Shown here piece after piece: positions 1 through 7,847 of a stretch of 42,037 nt of DNA. The notes under the pieces were generated by a model. The model saw only the letters and a program-made list of their open reading frames with translations, ran no database searches and was not told where the DNA came from. How positions within the stretch are numbered: position 1 is the stretch's first letter; every line of letters begins with the position of its first letter. Source of the DNA: Pseudomonadota bacterium (lineage in GTDB: Bacteria > Myxococcota_A > Polyangia > Haliangiales > Haliangiaceae); NCBI GenBank assembly GCA_022360315.1, contig JAKSDA010000189.1, positions 1-42,037 on the forward strand, given 5' to 3'. Made by a program: the position numbers and the translations under genes.

Positions 1-60
1 ACGTAGGCCCACTATGCTCCCTCTTCGCGCCTTGCCCTCGACGCGCTGGGCCGACCCTAC

Positions 61-91
61 TGGGCACTTACTTACGGGTCGCGGTACTTAG
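61..91 (-). repeat. R3 short repeat, copy 1
   Basis: Read on the minus strand this 31-base stretch starts CTAAGTACCGC and ends AAGTAAGTGCCCA. The same two blocks occur on the plus strand at 4252-4275, there without the 7 bases GACCCGT between them and with one G/A difference. The two copies are in opposite orientation, each downstream of one of the divergent transcription units of the kinase locus. Confidence 0.6.
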
Positions 92-640
92 CCTGGCATT
101 GCTTGCCGGGAGGTCCGGACACACCGCCGGCGTGAGCTGTTCGGGAAACGTACAGGCCATCGGTATGGAGGCTTGCTCGGCAGAGCCGATATCGAAGTAC
201 GCAGCTCCAGCCACCGCCGGTTGGGGGCTGATCGTCACCAGCGGCTCGCCTCGCAGGTCGAAGATCGGTTCGCGCAAACAGTGCCGGTCGCCGAGCACAT
301 CTTCACGCCAGATCGCCACCTCCAGGCGGGCTGGACCCACGGGAAGAGGCCGAAAGTCGAATTCGATCTGCTCGAGACCACACAAATTGTCCATGGGAGG
401 GGTTGAGACACAGCGAAAGTCGTATTCTGTGCGCGGATCATCTACGGCGGAGATGCGCACACCGAGCTTGGCATTACAGCTGATCTCGTAGGCATCGCAG
501 TCCTGGCGGCAAGCCCGAGGCCCGCCATTTTGAGCGCCGAAATCCAGCTCGAGACGAAACGGATGATACGAGCCTGGCGCGCAAGCCGCGACCGCGACCA
601 CCGCCAATGCAGCGGCCAGCCGACAGCGTTCTTTGTCCAC
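68..640 (-). CDS. Predicted lipoprotein, unknown function
   Basis: A 190-residue product read from a GTG at 640. I chose this start because it places a short hydrophobic stretch and a lipobox (AVAAC, Cys at about residue 20) at the N-terminus, as expected for an outer-membrane or periplasmic lipoprotein. An in-frame ATG at 820, five bases after the stop of the PEGA gene, would add 60 residues that do not look like a signal peptide. The mature part has several Cys residues (for example CRQDC and a later FRC) that could form disulfides. I recognise no family. It lies 3' of the PEGA gene on the same strand and may be cotranscribed with it. The last 15-20 codons fall inside a dispersed repeat (R1 copy E) and the R3 repeat, so the natural C-terminus may have been extended by repeat sequence. 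Confidence 0.6.
   Translation of the reverse strand: MDKERCRLAAALAVVAVAACAPGSYHPFRLELDFGAQNGGPRACRQDCDAYEISCNAKLGVRISAVDDPRTEYDFRCVSTPPMDNLCGLEQIEFDFRPLPVGPARLEVAIWREDVLGDRHCLREPIFDLRGEPLVTISPQPAVAGAAYFDIGSAEQASIPMACTFPEQLTPAVCPDLPASNARLSTATRK
82..125 (+). repeat. R1 dispersed repeat, partial copy E
   Basis: Shares the core CATTGCTTGCCGGGA and the following GTCCG with copy A near 16208-16227. Only the right half of the repeat is clearly present. It overlaps the 3' end of the lipoprotein gene at 68-640. Confidence 0.45.
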
Positions 641-824
641 AGCCCATCCCAAAAATCGGACCGAGCCACGGTCGCGAGGCGCAGCGCTGGCAAGGCGCGA
701 GCGAGGAGCCCGCGCAGCGTGTTGAAACACGTGAGCAGGCACCGCTGCGAGCAACGCTGCCAGCACTGATGGATCGCCGGCCTGGCGATGGGAGTTTTTT
801 GAGATGGGCTCTACTAACATGGAT

Positions 825-2075
825 TCATTTGGTCGCTGGACTCACAGTGCAACAGGTAGATCCCGACACGGTCTGGACTTGGCTCGTCTGCCTCAGATGG
901 TAAAGCGACACACCCACCACGGAAGCGATGACACCGAGTGCAACGCTGGCCTTGACCCGGGAGGGCGTCCACCATCGCTTGCCCGGAGAATCGGACCCGG
1001 GATCGGTCGGGGCAATGGAGTCCGGCCGCAGAGGCGGAAGCGTGATCAGTCCGAGTTGCCAGAACACGTCGCGCGCCTCCCCGTTTCGCTTGACTCGCCG
1101 CCATTTGCCCAGCCTGCCCGAGCTGGCCTCGTACAGACTGGTCCACAGGACACCGCCCTGGTCGTCGCCGACAACAATGACGACCTCGACACTGCTGAGT
1201 GCCGCCGCTCGACTCGCCGCCTGCCTCACCGCCTCGCCCCCAGATGGCGCGATGGGTGCACCGTCGAGCAGTTGCCGCCTGACGTAGCGAGCGCGGTCAT
1301 CGACCGTCACGCGGGTCAAACGCAGCTTCACCGTGACTGTCTGACCCGGGGCCACAGTGACTCGCTCGCCGATCGCGTGGTCGCCGGGGAATATGCCGGT
1401 GACATAGTGCACACCGGGCGATACATATGTGAGTGCTGGTGTCGAGCCCGAGCGGAGTCCATCAATGTACACTGTGGCACCGTCAAACGCCGCGGTCACC
1501 CGCAATGCTGCGGTGGGCGAAACCGCGGTCCCGGCGATTGCAAACAGGCGCACAATCTGAGGAGGGTATCGGCTCGGATCGAGCTCGGGTCGTTGTGGGT
1601 CGAGGCGGCGAACCGCGCGCAGCTCATCGAGCGCCTGAGCAGTCCGATCGTCGCGCAGAAGGACGATGGCGCGCAGGAATGCCAAATTGGCCAACCGCCT
1701 CGACACGTCGGGTCCGGGCGCAACTGCCAGGAGTAGCTCTTCGGCCTCTTCCAACTGGTCGAAAACCCGCCTGTATTGCATTCGCACCAGCGCATCTGTC
1801 GCCCTGGCGGCGGTGCTCCGAGCCGCGGCGAGTCGCTCTTGCCGGCTCGCCATGGGCGGTAGCGACTCTTCGAGCGCGCGAGCTAACTCACCGGCGCGCA
1901 GTGGTCGGAGCGCTGTTTCCATGTCCAGCGCAGCGCGCAGGTCCCGTGCCAGCTCGGCTCCTGCGTTCTGATCATGTGCGCCGTTCAGAATCGCCACCGA
2001 GCGGGGCGCGGCCACGGCCGAGCTCACAATTCCGAATGTCAGCAGGAATGGCCAAACAGCCAGATAGGCATACAC
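825..2075 (-). CDS. Secreted PEGA-domain protein with C-terminal membrane anchor
   Basis: A 416-residue protein with an N-terminal signal peptide (about residues 1-23, ending VAA) and an alpha-helical, Ala/Leu/Arg-rich section at residues 35-185 that resembles tetratricopeptide-type helices. A PEGA-like beta domain follows at about 190-254 (ATVYIDG, then TPALTYVSPGVHYV), and a single hydrophobic segment at about 374-393 precedes a short tail. PEGA domains are extracytoplasmic modules often found on bacterial Ser/Thr kinases and surface proteins. The gene diverges from the kinase at 2116 with only 40 bases between start codons, and that kinase also carries PEGA repeats. This suggests a shared envelope role, which is inference. 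A TATAAT on the minus strand at 2082-2087 sits just upstream of the ATG. Confidence 0.75.
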   Translation of the reverse strand: MYAYLAVWPFLLTFGIVSSAVAAPRSVAILNGAHDQNAGAELARDLRAALDMETALRPLRAGELARALEESLPPMASRQERLAAARSTAARATDALVRMQYRRVFDQLEEAEELLLAVAPGPDVSRRLANLAFLRAIVLLRDDRTAQALDELRAVRRLDPQRPELDPSRYPPQIVRLFAIAGTAVSPTAALRVTAAFDGATVYIDGLRSGSTPALTYVSPGVHYVTGIFPGDHAIGERVTVAPGQTVTVKLRLTRVTVDDRARYVRRQLLDGAPIAPSGGEAVRQAASRAAALSSVEVVIVVGDDQGGVLWTSLYEASSGRLGKWRRVKRNGEARDVFWQLGLITLPPLRPDSIAPTDPGSDSPGKRWWTPSRVKASVALGVIASVVGVSLYHLRQTSQVQTVSGSTCCTVSPATK

Positions 2076-2081
2076 CGCCTT

Positions 2082-2087
2082 ATTATA
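2082..2087 (-). promoter_or_regulatory. Possible -10 element of the PEGA gene
   Basis: A perfect TATAAT on the minus strand, six bases before the ATG at 2075, so the transcript would have almost no leader. No good -35 box is visible 17 bases further upstream. The plus-strand reading of the same AT-rich patch (TATTATATC) could serve the kinase in the other direction. Confidence 0.3.
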
Positions 2088-2115
2088 TCTCAGCCTTACC
2101 GGACCGCAGTACTAT

Positions 2116-4149
2116 ATGCCAGCGTCCATGTCCGACTTGCCGAACAGGATTCTCGAACGCTACGACCTCGTGGAGAGGATCGCGGTCGGCGGCATGGCCG
2201 AAGTATTTCTCGCCAAAGCTTACGGTCCGCACGGATTTGAAAAGACCCTGGCCATCAAGCGTATCCTGCCCGAGCTCGCGGCCAGTCCGGAGTTCGAGGA
2301 GCGGTTCATCGACGAGGCCAATCTGGCCGTCAAGCTCACCCATACCAATATCGTCCAGGTCTTCGATTTCGGCCGATTCGGCGACTCGCTGTTCATTGCC
2401 ATGGAATACGTCGACGGTCTCGACCTGGCCGCACTTCTCAAAATCTGTCGCGAGCGCGGCGAACAGTTGCCCCTGCCCGCAGCGTTTCAGATCGCCATCG
2501 ACATTGCGCGCGGACTCGATTTTGCCCATGCCCACGGGGTGATTCACCGCGATGTATCGCCGTCCAACATTCTTCTGTCGCGGGCGGGCGAGGTCAAGAT
2601 CGCCGACTTTGGCATCGCGCTGGCGGGAACCGAAGAGCTGGCAAAATCGGCCCATCGCCGCCGCATCATGGGCAAGTGGCGCTATATGTCGCCGGAGCAG
2701 ACCCGTGGCGAGTCGCTGGAGACCCGCTCCGATCTGTTTGCCGCTGCAGCAGTGATGTACGAACTATTTGTCGGCGAAAAACTATTTCCGGGCGATGAAG
2801 TCGACGAAATCGTCGAAAACATCCACCAGATGGAGATCCCCGATGCGTCGGCCATGCGGCCCGGTATGCCGGCACAACTCGACCAGATCCTGCGCCGTGC
2901 GCTGGCCCGTCCGGTTCACGAGCGGCCGGCGCATGCGGCGGAGATGCAGCGCGCCCTGACCGAGATCAGCTATGCGAGCCGTATCGTGGCCACGCCGCTC
3001 GATGTGGCCGAAGCCTTCTCCCGGGTCTGGCAGGACAGTCCATCTGCGAGCGACGAGAAGCGCGCCCCCCGCAAGCAGCCGATCGACCATTTCATCCGCC
3101 GACAACTCGCATCGGTCGACGGCGATGGTGATCGTCAGACCGCGGTTTCTCCGAGCGATCCCGGCGAAAACCCCAATCCGGAGCCGGTCGAGCGCAGGCC
3201 GGCCACCATGGTGCGAACCGGAATCGGCGAGGACGGGATGCCGGTGTGGAAGCTGCGCGATGGTCCTCAGACGCAAAAATCTGCCACTGGGTCGGACGGA
3301 GAAGCAACCCGAAAACTGGCTCGTGAGGCACGGCGACGGTATTTTCTCGCGTTTGCCATGCTGGCCGCGTTGGCCTCGGTGGCGTGGATCGTGCGGGAAA
3401 ACGGCAGCTCGGATGAAGCGCTGGCCGAGCCGATCCCGATGATCGACGGCAGTGTGGAGCTGCCGATCCCCACTGCCGAGCCCGGCATCCTGACCATTAC
3501 ATCGGAGCCTGCCAGGGCACAAATATGGATCGATCGGGACAAGCTCGATGCGATGACGCCGACCTCCACGCCGGTCTCGCCTGGCCAGCCGCTCAGAATC
3601 ATGGTCACCATGGCGGGTTACCGGCCAGAAATACGCGATGACGTCATTGTCGAGGCGGGCGATAACCGTTCACTGAGCGTTCAGCTCGAACCTCTCCCGG
3701 CCTCGCTCATCGTGCGCAGCCAGCCACCAGGAGCCCTGGTAAAACTGGGTGGGCACACGGTTGGGCGGACACCGACTGTGATCGACAATGTGGACCCCGG
3801 GCCGGACCAGCTCCTCACGCTCAGCAAAACAGGCCACCAGGTCCTGTCGCTACGGGTGGATGTCCCTGCCGGCGGTCGCGTCGTGGTCGAGCGGACACTG
3901 ATTCCGCTTTCGCGTCCGCGCCCGCCTCCTCAGCCAGTTCGCCGCGGCTATATCGATCTCCACATACAGGACAGCTGGGCCGTAGTGTATCTGGGGACCA
4001 AAAAAATCGGCCAGGCTCCTGCCAAAGGGCTCGAGCTGCCCGAGGGCACACACCGGCTCAGACTGTACAATCCAGTCAGCAAACGGCAGCGATTCATCGT
4101 CGTCGAGGTTGTCGCCAATGTCTCCAAGTACTACAGCGTCGGGCTATAA
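2116..4149 (+). CDS. Transmembrane Ser/Thr protein kinase with PEGA repeats
   Basis: A 677-residue Hanks-type kinase. Catalytic features are all visible: Gly-rich loop around residues 22-29, Lys48 (AIKRI), Glu67, the HRDVSPSN loop with Asp146, DFG with Asp164 and an MSPEQ motif at 191-195. The kinase domain covers about residues 13-285. A low-complexity linker leads to a single membrane span at about 409-426, then two clear PEGA domains (about 457-526 and 529-598) and a third PEGA-like segment (about 611-675), expected to be periplasmic. This is a standard bacterial eukaryotic-like kinase layout that couples an outside sensor to cytoplasmic phosphorylation. No substrate can be named. ATG at 2116 is used; ATG at 2128 is also possible, and neither has a strong ribosome site. 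It is followed, after 240 bases, by the outer-membrane protein operon. Confidence 0.93.
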   Translation: MPASMSDLPNRILERYDLVERIAVGGMAEVFLAKAYGPHGFEKTLAIKRILPELAASPEFEERFIDEANLAVKLTHTNIVQVFDFGRFGDSLFIAMEYVDGLDLAALLKICRERGEQLPLPAAFQIAIDIARGLDFAHAHGVIHRDVSPSNILLSRAGEVKIADFGIALAGTEELAKSAHRRRIMGKWRYMSPEQTRGESLETRSDLFAAAAVMYELFVGEKLFPGDEVDEIVENIHQMEIPDASAMRPGMPAQLDQILRRALARPVHERPAHAAEMQRALTEISYASRIVATPLDVAEAFSRVWQDSPSASDEKRAPRKQPIDHFIRRQLASVDGDGDRQTAVSPSDPGENPNPEPVERRPATMVRTGIGEDGMPVWKLRDGPQTQKSATGSDGEATRKLAREARRRYFLAFAMLAALASVAWIVRENGSSDEALAEPIPMIDGSVELPIPTAEPGILTITSEPARAQIWIDRDKLDAMTPTSTPVSPGQPLRIMVTMAGYRPEIRDDVIVEAGDNRSLSVQLEPLPASLIVRSQPPGALVKLGGHTVGRTPTVIDNVDPGPDQLLTLSKTGHQVLSLRVDVPAGGRVVVERTLIPLSRPRPPPQPVRRGYIDLHIQDSWAVVYLGTKKIGQAPAKGLELPEGTHRLRLYNPVSKRQRFIVVEVVANVSKYYSVGL

Positions 4150-4251
4150 ACAGAAACACCTCGGTTGTGGCAAGCGTCATGGTCCAGTAAACAAGCAAGC
4201 CGACGTCGACGACAAAAAGCACCCGCGGAGCGATCGCGACATGCAGCATGA

Positions 4252-4275
4252 CTAAGTACCGCAAGTAAGTACCCA
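4252..4275 (+). repeat. R3 short repeat, copy 2
   Basis: Plus-strand copy of the repeat at 61-91: CTAAGTACCGC directly joined to AAGTAAGTACCCA. It lies in the 240-base gap between the kinase gene and the next lipoprotein gene. No other coding or clear terminator signal was seen in 4150-4389. Confidence 0.6.
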
Positions 4276-4389
4276 TTATGGCCCCCGCGGATCGGGCTGC
4301 CCAAGCGTGCCGTGCATTGCCACTCCGTTCCACATCGTTCTGTTTCACCGATCACTCAGATCGGCGACCATGGATGGGAAAGGACCGGG

Positions 4390-5106
4390 ATGCGCAGCGC
4401 AATCATCGTATTTTCAGCCGCGTATACACTCTGTGGTTGCGCATTCCTCACCATGCAGGCACCCGCGACAAACGATCCATCGCAGCGTCCGCGCTGCTCC
4501 GAGGGCCGGCGCGCGGTGGCGATAGATGTCGTCGTCGCCGGACTCTACAGCCTGGTCGGGCTTGCCGCCCTGTACGACGACGAGTCGGCGGGTGCTGTGC
4601 CGCTACTGCTCGGCGGACTTCACCTGGGCTCGGCGCTGTCCGGCCACAACGCCGCCAATCGCTGCGCAAAGGCGCATGATGCCTATGCCCGTTGGCTGAA
4701 AAATCAGCTAGCCCCAGCGGACTCGACCGGTCAGCGAACAGGGCCGCCGGATGCTCCTGGCCGGACAGTCGACCCGGGTGTCACGGATTCGAGTCAGCCC
4801 GGGCCGGACGCCACGCCGCCGAGCGCAAGAGCGGACAACCGTCGGGCGCGATCGCCGCAAAACGCGCAGTCACAGGTCGCGCCCAGCCAGACAGCGCCGA
4901 GCGCGGGAAATCCGTTGCGCATGCGCAAACCAGTTCCACTGGGCCAATCGGTGCCATTGGCCGAGCCAACCGACGACAAGGCCGAATTGCCGGCCGAGCA
5001 GCCAGCTGCGCGCCCATCCAGAGCCGTTCCAAAGCAATCGGCGCGCCGGGACAGCCCTCGAGATAACGATCCGTGGGCTGACTTCTGGCAAGAGGAGACA
5101 CCGTGA
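4390..5106 (+). CDS. Proline-rich predicted lipoprotein
   Basis: A 238-residue product starting at ATG 4390, preceded by a purine-rich site (GGAAAGGACCGGG). The N-terminus is a short signal with a lipobox-like LCGC around residue 17. A hydrophobic pair of segments follows (AIDVVVAGLYSLVGLAALY and a Gly/Leu-rich stretch before HNAANRCAKAHDAYARW), then about 120 residues rich in Pro, Ala, Ser and Gln that look disordered. I recognise no family. Its stop overlaps the GTG start of the next gene by four bases (GTGA), so it is the first gene of the outer-membrane protein operon and is probably translationally coupled to it. An in-frame ATG at 4312 would add residues with no signal character. Confidence 0.7.
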   Translation: MRSAIIVFSAAYTLCGCAFLTMQAPATNDPSQRPRCSEGRRAVAIDVVVAGLYSLVGLAALYDDESAGAVPLLLGGLHLGSALSGHNAANRCAKAHDAYARWLKNQLAPADSTGQRTGPPDAPGRTVDPGVTDSSQPGPDATPPSARADNRRARSPQNAQSQVAPSQTAPSAGNPLRMRKPVPLGQSVPLAEPTDDKAELPAEQPAARPSRAVPKQSARRDSPRDNDPWADFWQEETP

Positions 5107-6692
5107 AGCAGTGGTGTGCAATGGCTTTCTTCAGCCTGTTTGTGGCCCAGGTCGCGGCGGCCGACAGCATTGAAAGCGGTTTCATCGTCGGTATTGAAGA
5201 CCGCGAAATCTACATCAACCTCAGCCAGAAGAACGGGCTCGAGCCCGGTGCCCGGATACGCATCAAACGGCCGATCCGGCTCAAGCACCCGGTTACGCGT
5301 GCAGTCATATCCGACTGGCTGCCCATCGGTCCGGCCAGAATTACCGCGGTAGGCCAATCGCTTGCCATGGCGGTACTCGAACCCGATCTTCTGTCGCAAG
5401 TTGTGGTCGGCGACGTGGTCGAGGTATTGGTGCTATCGTCAGAACCGGCTCTGGCTGCCCCCGCGCCGCGTCCGGCGCAGGCACCGCTGCCCATTGTGCC
5501 CGACCGGACTCTGCCCGCGGTCGATGAACACACTGCAGCGGTGCTCGAAGTCTGGCAGGCCATGGCCGGGCAAAAGGTCGAGGCGCGCATCGGAGCGTGG
5601 GAGTCGTTCTTGACCGAACATCCAGAATCTTCCTACGCCGCGGTGGTACGCAGCGATATCGAGATTCTGCGGGCCATTCGCAACGAACTTCGGCCGACCG
5701 AGCTCACCATGGACAGAGTTTACCTGGGCCGCCTCATCCACGACCCACCGACCCGGGCCCGACCCGGCGAGACCATCGGCCTGGCCTTTCTGATCGACAG
5801 TCCCGATCTGGCAGCGGCCTGGGTTCACTATCGCATACGCGGCAGTTCGTCCTACAGCAAGGCGATCTTGCGCCGCGACAGCGACCATTATTTGCGCGGT
5901 GAAATTCCGGCCAGTGCTGTGATTGGACCCGGCATCGAATACTTTGTCGAGATCGCCACATCGCGCGGCGATGTGGGTGCGTCGGTGGGCAGCCCGCATC
6001 AGCCGGTGTTCATCGACGTGCCGTCGCCACCGCTGCGCAGCGCGTTTACCGCCAAGCGTCGCCGTTCCCGGGTATCCATTACTACCACCTATCTCGATTT
6101 CGCCACATTCGACGATCGCGGCGACGATCGTACCGATATGTTTTATCTGTTTGAAGCCGATTTTCTGTATCGATTGCACAAGGTGCTGTACGGCGTCAGG
6201 GTCGGCATGGGAGCGCTGAATGGCAAGGGCGGCTTTGCCGAGGCGATATACAACAACGGTCGGAGTGCGCCCGAGGCCGGCTTCAATTACGGCTACACCG
6301 AGTTCGAACTGCGCGGCCGATACCACACTGCGATCAGCGCCCGGCTGGTCGCCGGGGTCGGGCGAGAGGGATTCGGCCTCGGCCTGGAAGGACGCTTCCG
6401 CCTGGGCCCCGAAGACGGGACCAACCTGACCCTGGGTGCATCGAATGTGCAGCAGATCGGGTATTTGACCGAGATTCGCATGCAGTGGGATGCACTGACC
6501 AGCTTTCCGATCGGGCTCGCCGTGGCCCTGACCGACCGGCCCAACCGCGGCGACCTCGGGGTCAGACTGACCACCGATCTCGGCTATCGCGCGCTGTCCT
6601 GGGTTCAGCCCACTCTGCGCATCTCGTACCAGGCTCGCACTGTCGTCCACGCTGGCATCGGCGCTGGTGTGGGGTTGGTCTTCGATTGGTAG
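5103..6692 (+). CDS. Outer-membrane beta-barrel protein, long form 1
   Basis: A 529-residue protein with a signal peptide (about 1-20, ending VAAA), GTG start in the GTGA overlap with the preceding gene. Residues 22-112 form a beta-rich module (SGFIVGIEDREIYINLSQ, then NGLEPGARI and later VVVGDVVEV) that resembles the C-terminal domain of FlgT-like proteins. A helical linker leads to an Ig-like beta domain at about 205-300 ending in the motif GPGIEYFVE. The last 210 residues alternate polar and aromatic/hydrophobic residues and end in a Trp (VFDW), typical of outer-membrane barrels recognised by the BAM machinery. The protein is the first of four relatives in a row. It shares its whole layout with the gene at 7848. 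Function unknown. Confidence 0.8.
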   Translation: MKQWCAMAFFSLFVAQVAAADSIESGFIVGIEDREIYINLSQKNGLEPGARIRIKRPIRLKHPVTRAVISDWLPIGPARITAVGQSLAMAVLEPDLLSQVVVGDVVEVLVLSSEPALAAPAPRPAQAPLPIVPDRTLPAVDEHTAAVLEVWQAMAGQKVEARIGAWESFLTEHPESSYAAVVRSDIEILRAIRNELRPTELTMDRVYLGRLIHDPPTRARPGETIGLAFLIDSPDLAAAWVHYRIRGSSSYSKAILRRDSDHYLRGEIPASAVIGPGIEYFVEIATSRGDVGASVGSPHQPVFIDVPSPPLRSAFTAKRRRSRVSITTTYLDFATFDDRGDDRTDMFYLFEADFLYRLHKVLYGVRVGMGALNGKGGFAEAIYNNGRSAPEAGFNYGYTEFELRGRYHTAISARLVAGVGREGFGLGLEGRFRLGPEDGTNLTLGASNVQQIGYLTEIRMQWDALTSFPIGLAVALTDRPNRGDLGVRLTTDLGYRALSWVQPTLRISYQARTVVHAGIGAGVGLVFDW

Positions 6693-6710
6693 AGGTCGGC
6701 AGAGGTGATC

Positions 6711-7832
6711 ATGAGACAGAGAACTGCAGTTTTCTCGACTGTGCTCGGATGGCTGAACATCGCATTGACGGTCGCGGCCTTGCTGATCGCGACCACCGCG
6801 AATGCCACAGCCGACACCATCTCGCAGGTTCGCCATGTCCCGCCGGCCGAAGCGCCGCCCCATGCACCGCTGGCTCTGGTTGCCACGGTCGCCAGCGCCT
6901 GGGAGGGCAATCTCGAGGTCCGCTTTCGCCCCCTGGGCACGACCAGCTGGCAGGGAGCGGTGTTCGCCCGACAGGACGCAGACCAGTACGCGGTGACCAT
7001 TCCGGCCGTGTCGATCCAGCCGCCCGGCATCGAATATTTTATCATCAGTACCGGTCAGGCGACTGTCGCGCATTTTGGTTCGGCCGGCGACCCCCATTCG
7101 GTTGCGGTGTTTCGCCCACCGGTAGCGGTGCGGCGCGACAAACACCTGGCCCGCCATGGCCACCGCCGGGCACAGATCCGCGTCGCCGGCCAGTACGTGG
7201 ACTACGGCAGCCGCACCATTGGCGACCGGTCCATCCCCGACCGCTATTACCGAGTCGACGCCGACGTGGGCTATCGATTGCTGCGATTCCCGCTCAAGAC
7301 TCTGCGATTTGGCTATACCCATCTCATCGGCGAGACTCCCAAGACCGCCCGCAACAACGACGGCACCTGCCAGCCGAACGACGATCCGGCCGATCGGTGT
7401 ACGCTTGAGGCCGGTCTCAAGGGTGGCGGTTGGTTCGAGCTGCGCTTCATACTGCGCGACGGAGTCGAGTTCGACGCCCGCGGCATGGTCATGGCCACCC
7501 AGCAGGGTTTTAACGTCGGCGGCCGCAGCGAGTTGCGCCTCGGCGATTCCCAGGGAACCCATGTCGGCCTGGGCGCCGAGATCATTGCCGACGTCGGCAC
7601 TGCCGGCTTCTTTCGCCTCGGCTGGGGGACCGTGCCGGGATTTCTCATGTCCGCCACGGTCGAGGTTACCGATTTTCCCGCCCCCCATCGGGACCTGGCA
7701 GTGCGCTTGATCTACGACGTGGCCAGGCTTCTACCCGGCGGGGTTCGGATTGGCGCACGGCTCGGTTACCAGGCCCGCGATCAGCTCATTGGTGGAATCA
7801 CTGCGGGTTTGAGCACAGCGCTGGATTTCTGA
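6711..7832 (+). CDS. Outer-membrane beta-barrel protein, short form 1
   Basis: A 373-residue relative of the flanking genes that lacks the FlgT-like N-terminal module. It has a signal peptide, an Ig-like domain at about residues 35-120 ending in the shared motif PPGIEYFII, a loop-rich section, and a C-terminal barrel ending in Phe (ALDF). One predicted extracellular loop carries two Cys (GTCQPNDDPADRC). ATG at 6711 is preferred because AGAGGTG lies just upstream; a GTG at 6705 is in frame. It follows the previous stop by 18 bases and precedes the next start by 15 bases, so the genes form an operon. Confidence 0.78.
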   Translation: MRQRTAVFSTVLGWLNIALTVAALLIATTANATADTISQVRHVPPAEAPPHAPLALVATVASAWEGNLEVRFRPLGTTSWQGAVFARQDADQYAVTIPAVSIQPPGIEYFIISTGQATVAHFGSAGDPHSVAVFRPPVAVRRDKHLARHGHRRAQIRVAGQYVDYGSRTIGDRSIPDRYYRVDADVGYRLLRFPLKTLRFGYTHLIGETPKTARNNDGTCQPNDDPADRCTLEAGLKGGGWFELRFILRDGVEFDARGMVMATQQGFNVGGRSELRLGDSQGTHVGLGAEIIADVGTAGFFRLGWGTVPGFLMSATVEVTDFPAPHRDLAVRLIYDVARLLPGGVRIGARLGYQARDQLIGGITAGLSTALDF

Positions 7833-7847
7833 GGCCGGAGAGATCGA

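Noticed and set aside
804..1736. Open frame of 310 codons on the plus strand
   Set aside because: It lies opposite the PEGA gene, and its sequence is Arg/Pro/Gly-rich without domain or signal character. It is a shadow of the GC-rich codons on the other strand.
5439..7688. Very long minus-strand open frame (749 codons) over the barrel genes
   Set aside because: It runs antisense through two genes with signal peptides, shared domains and ribosome sites. Its own sequence is low in hydrophobic patterning and has no family.
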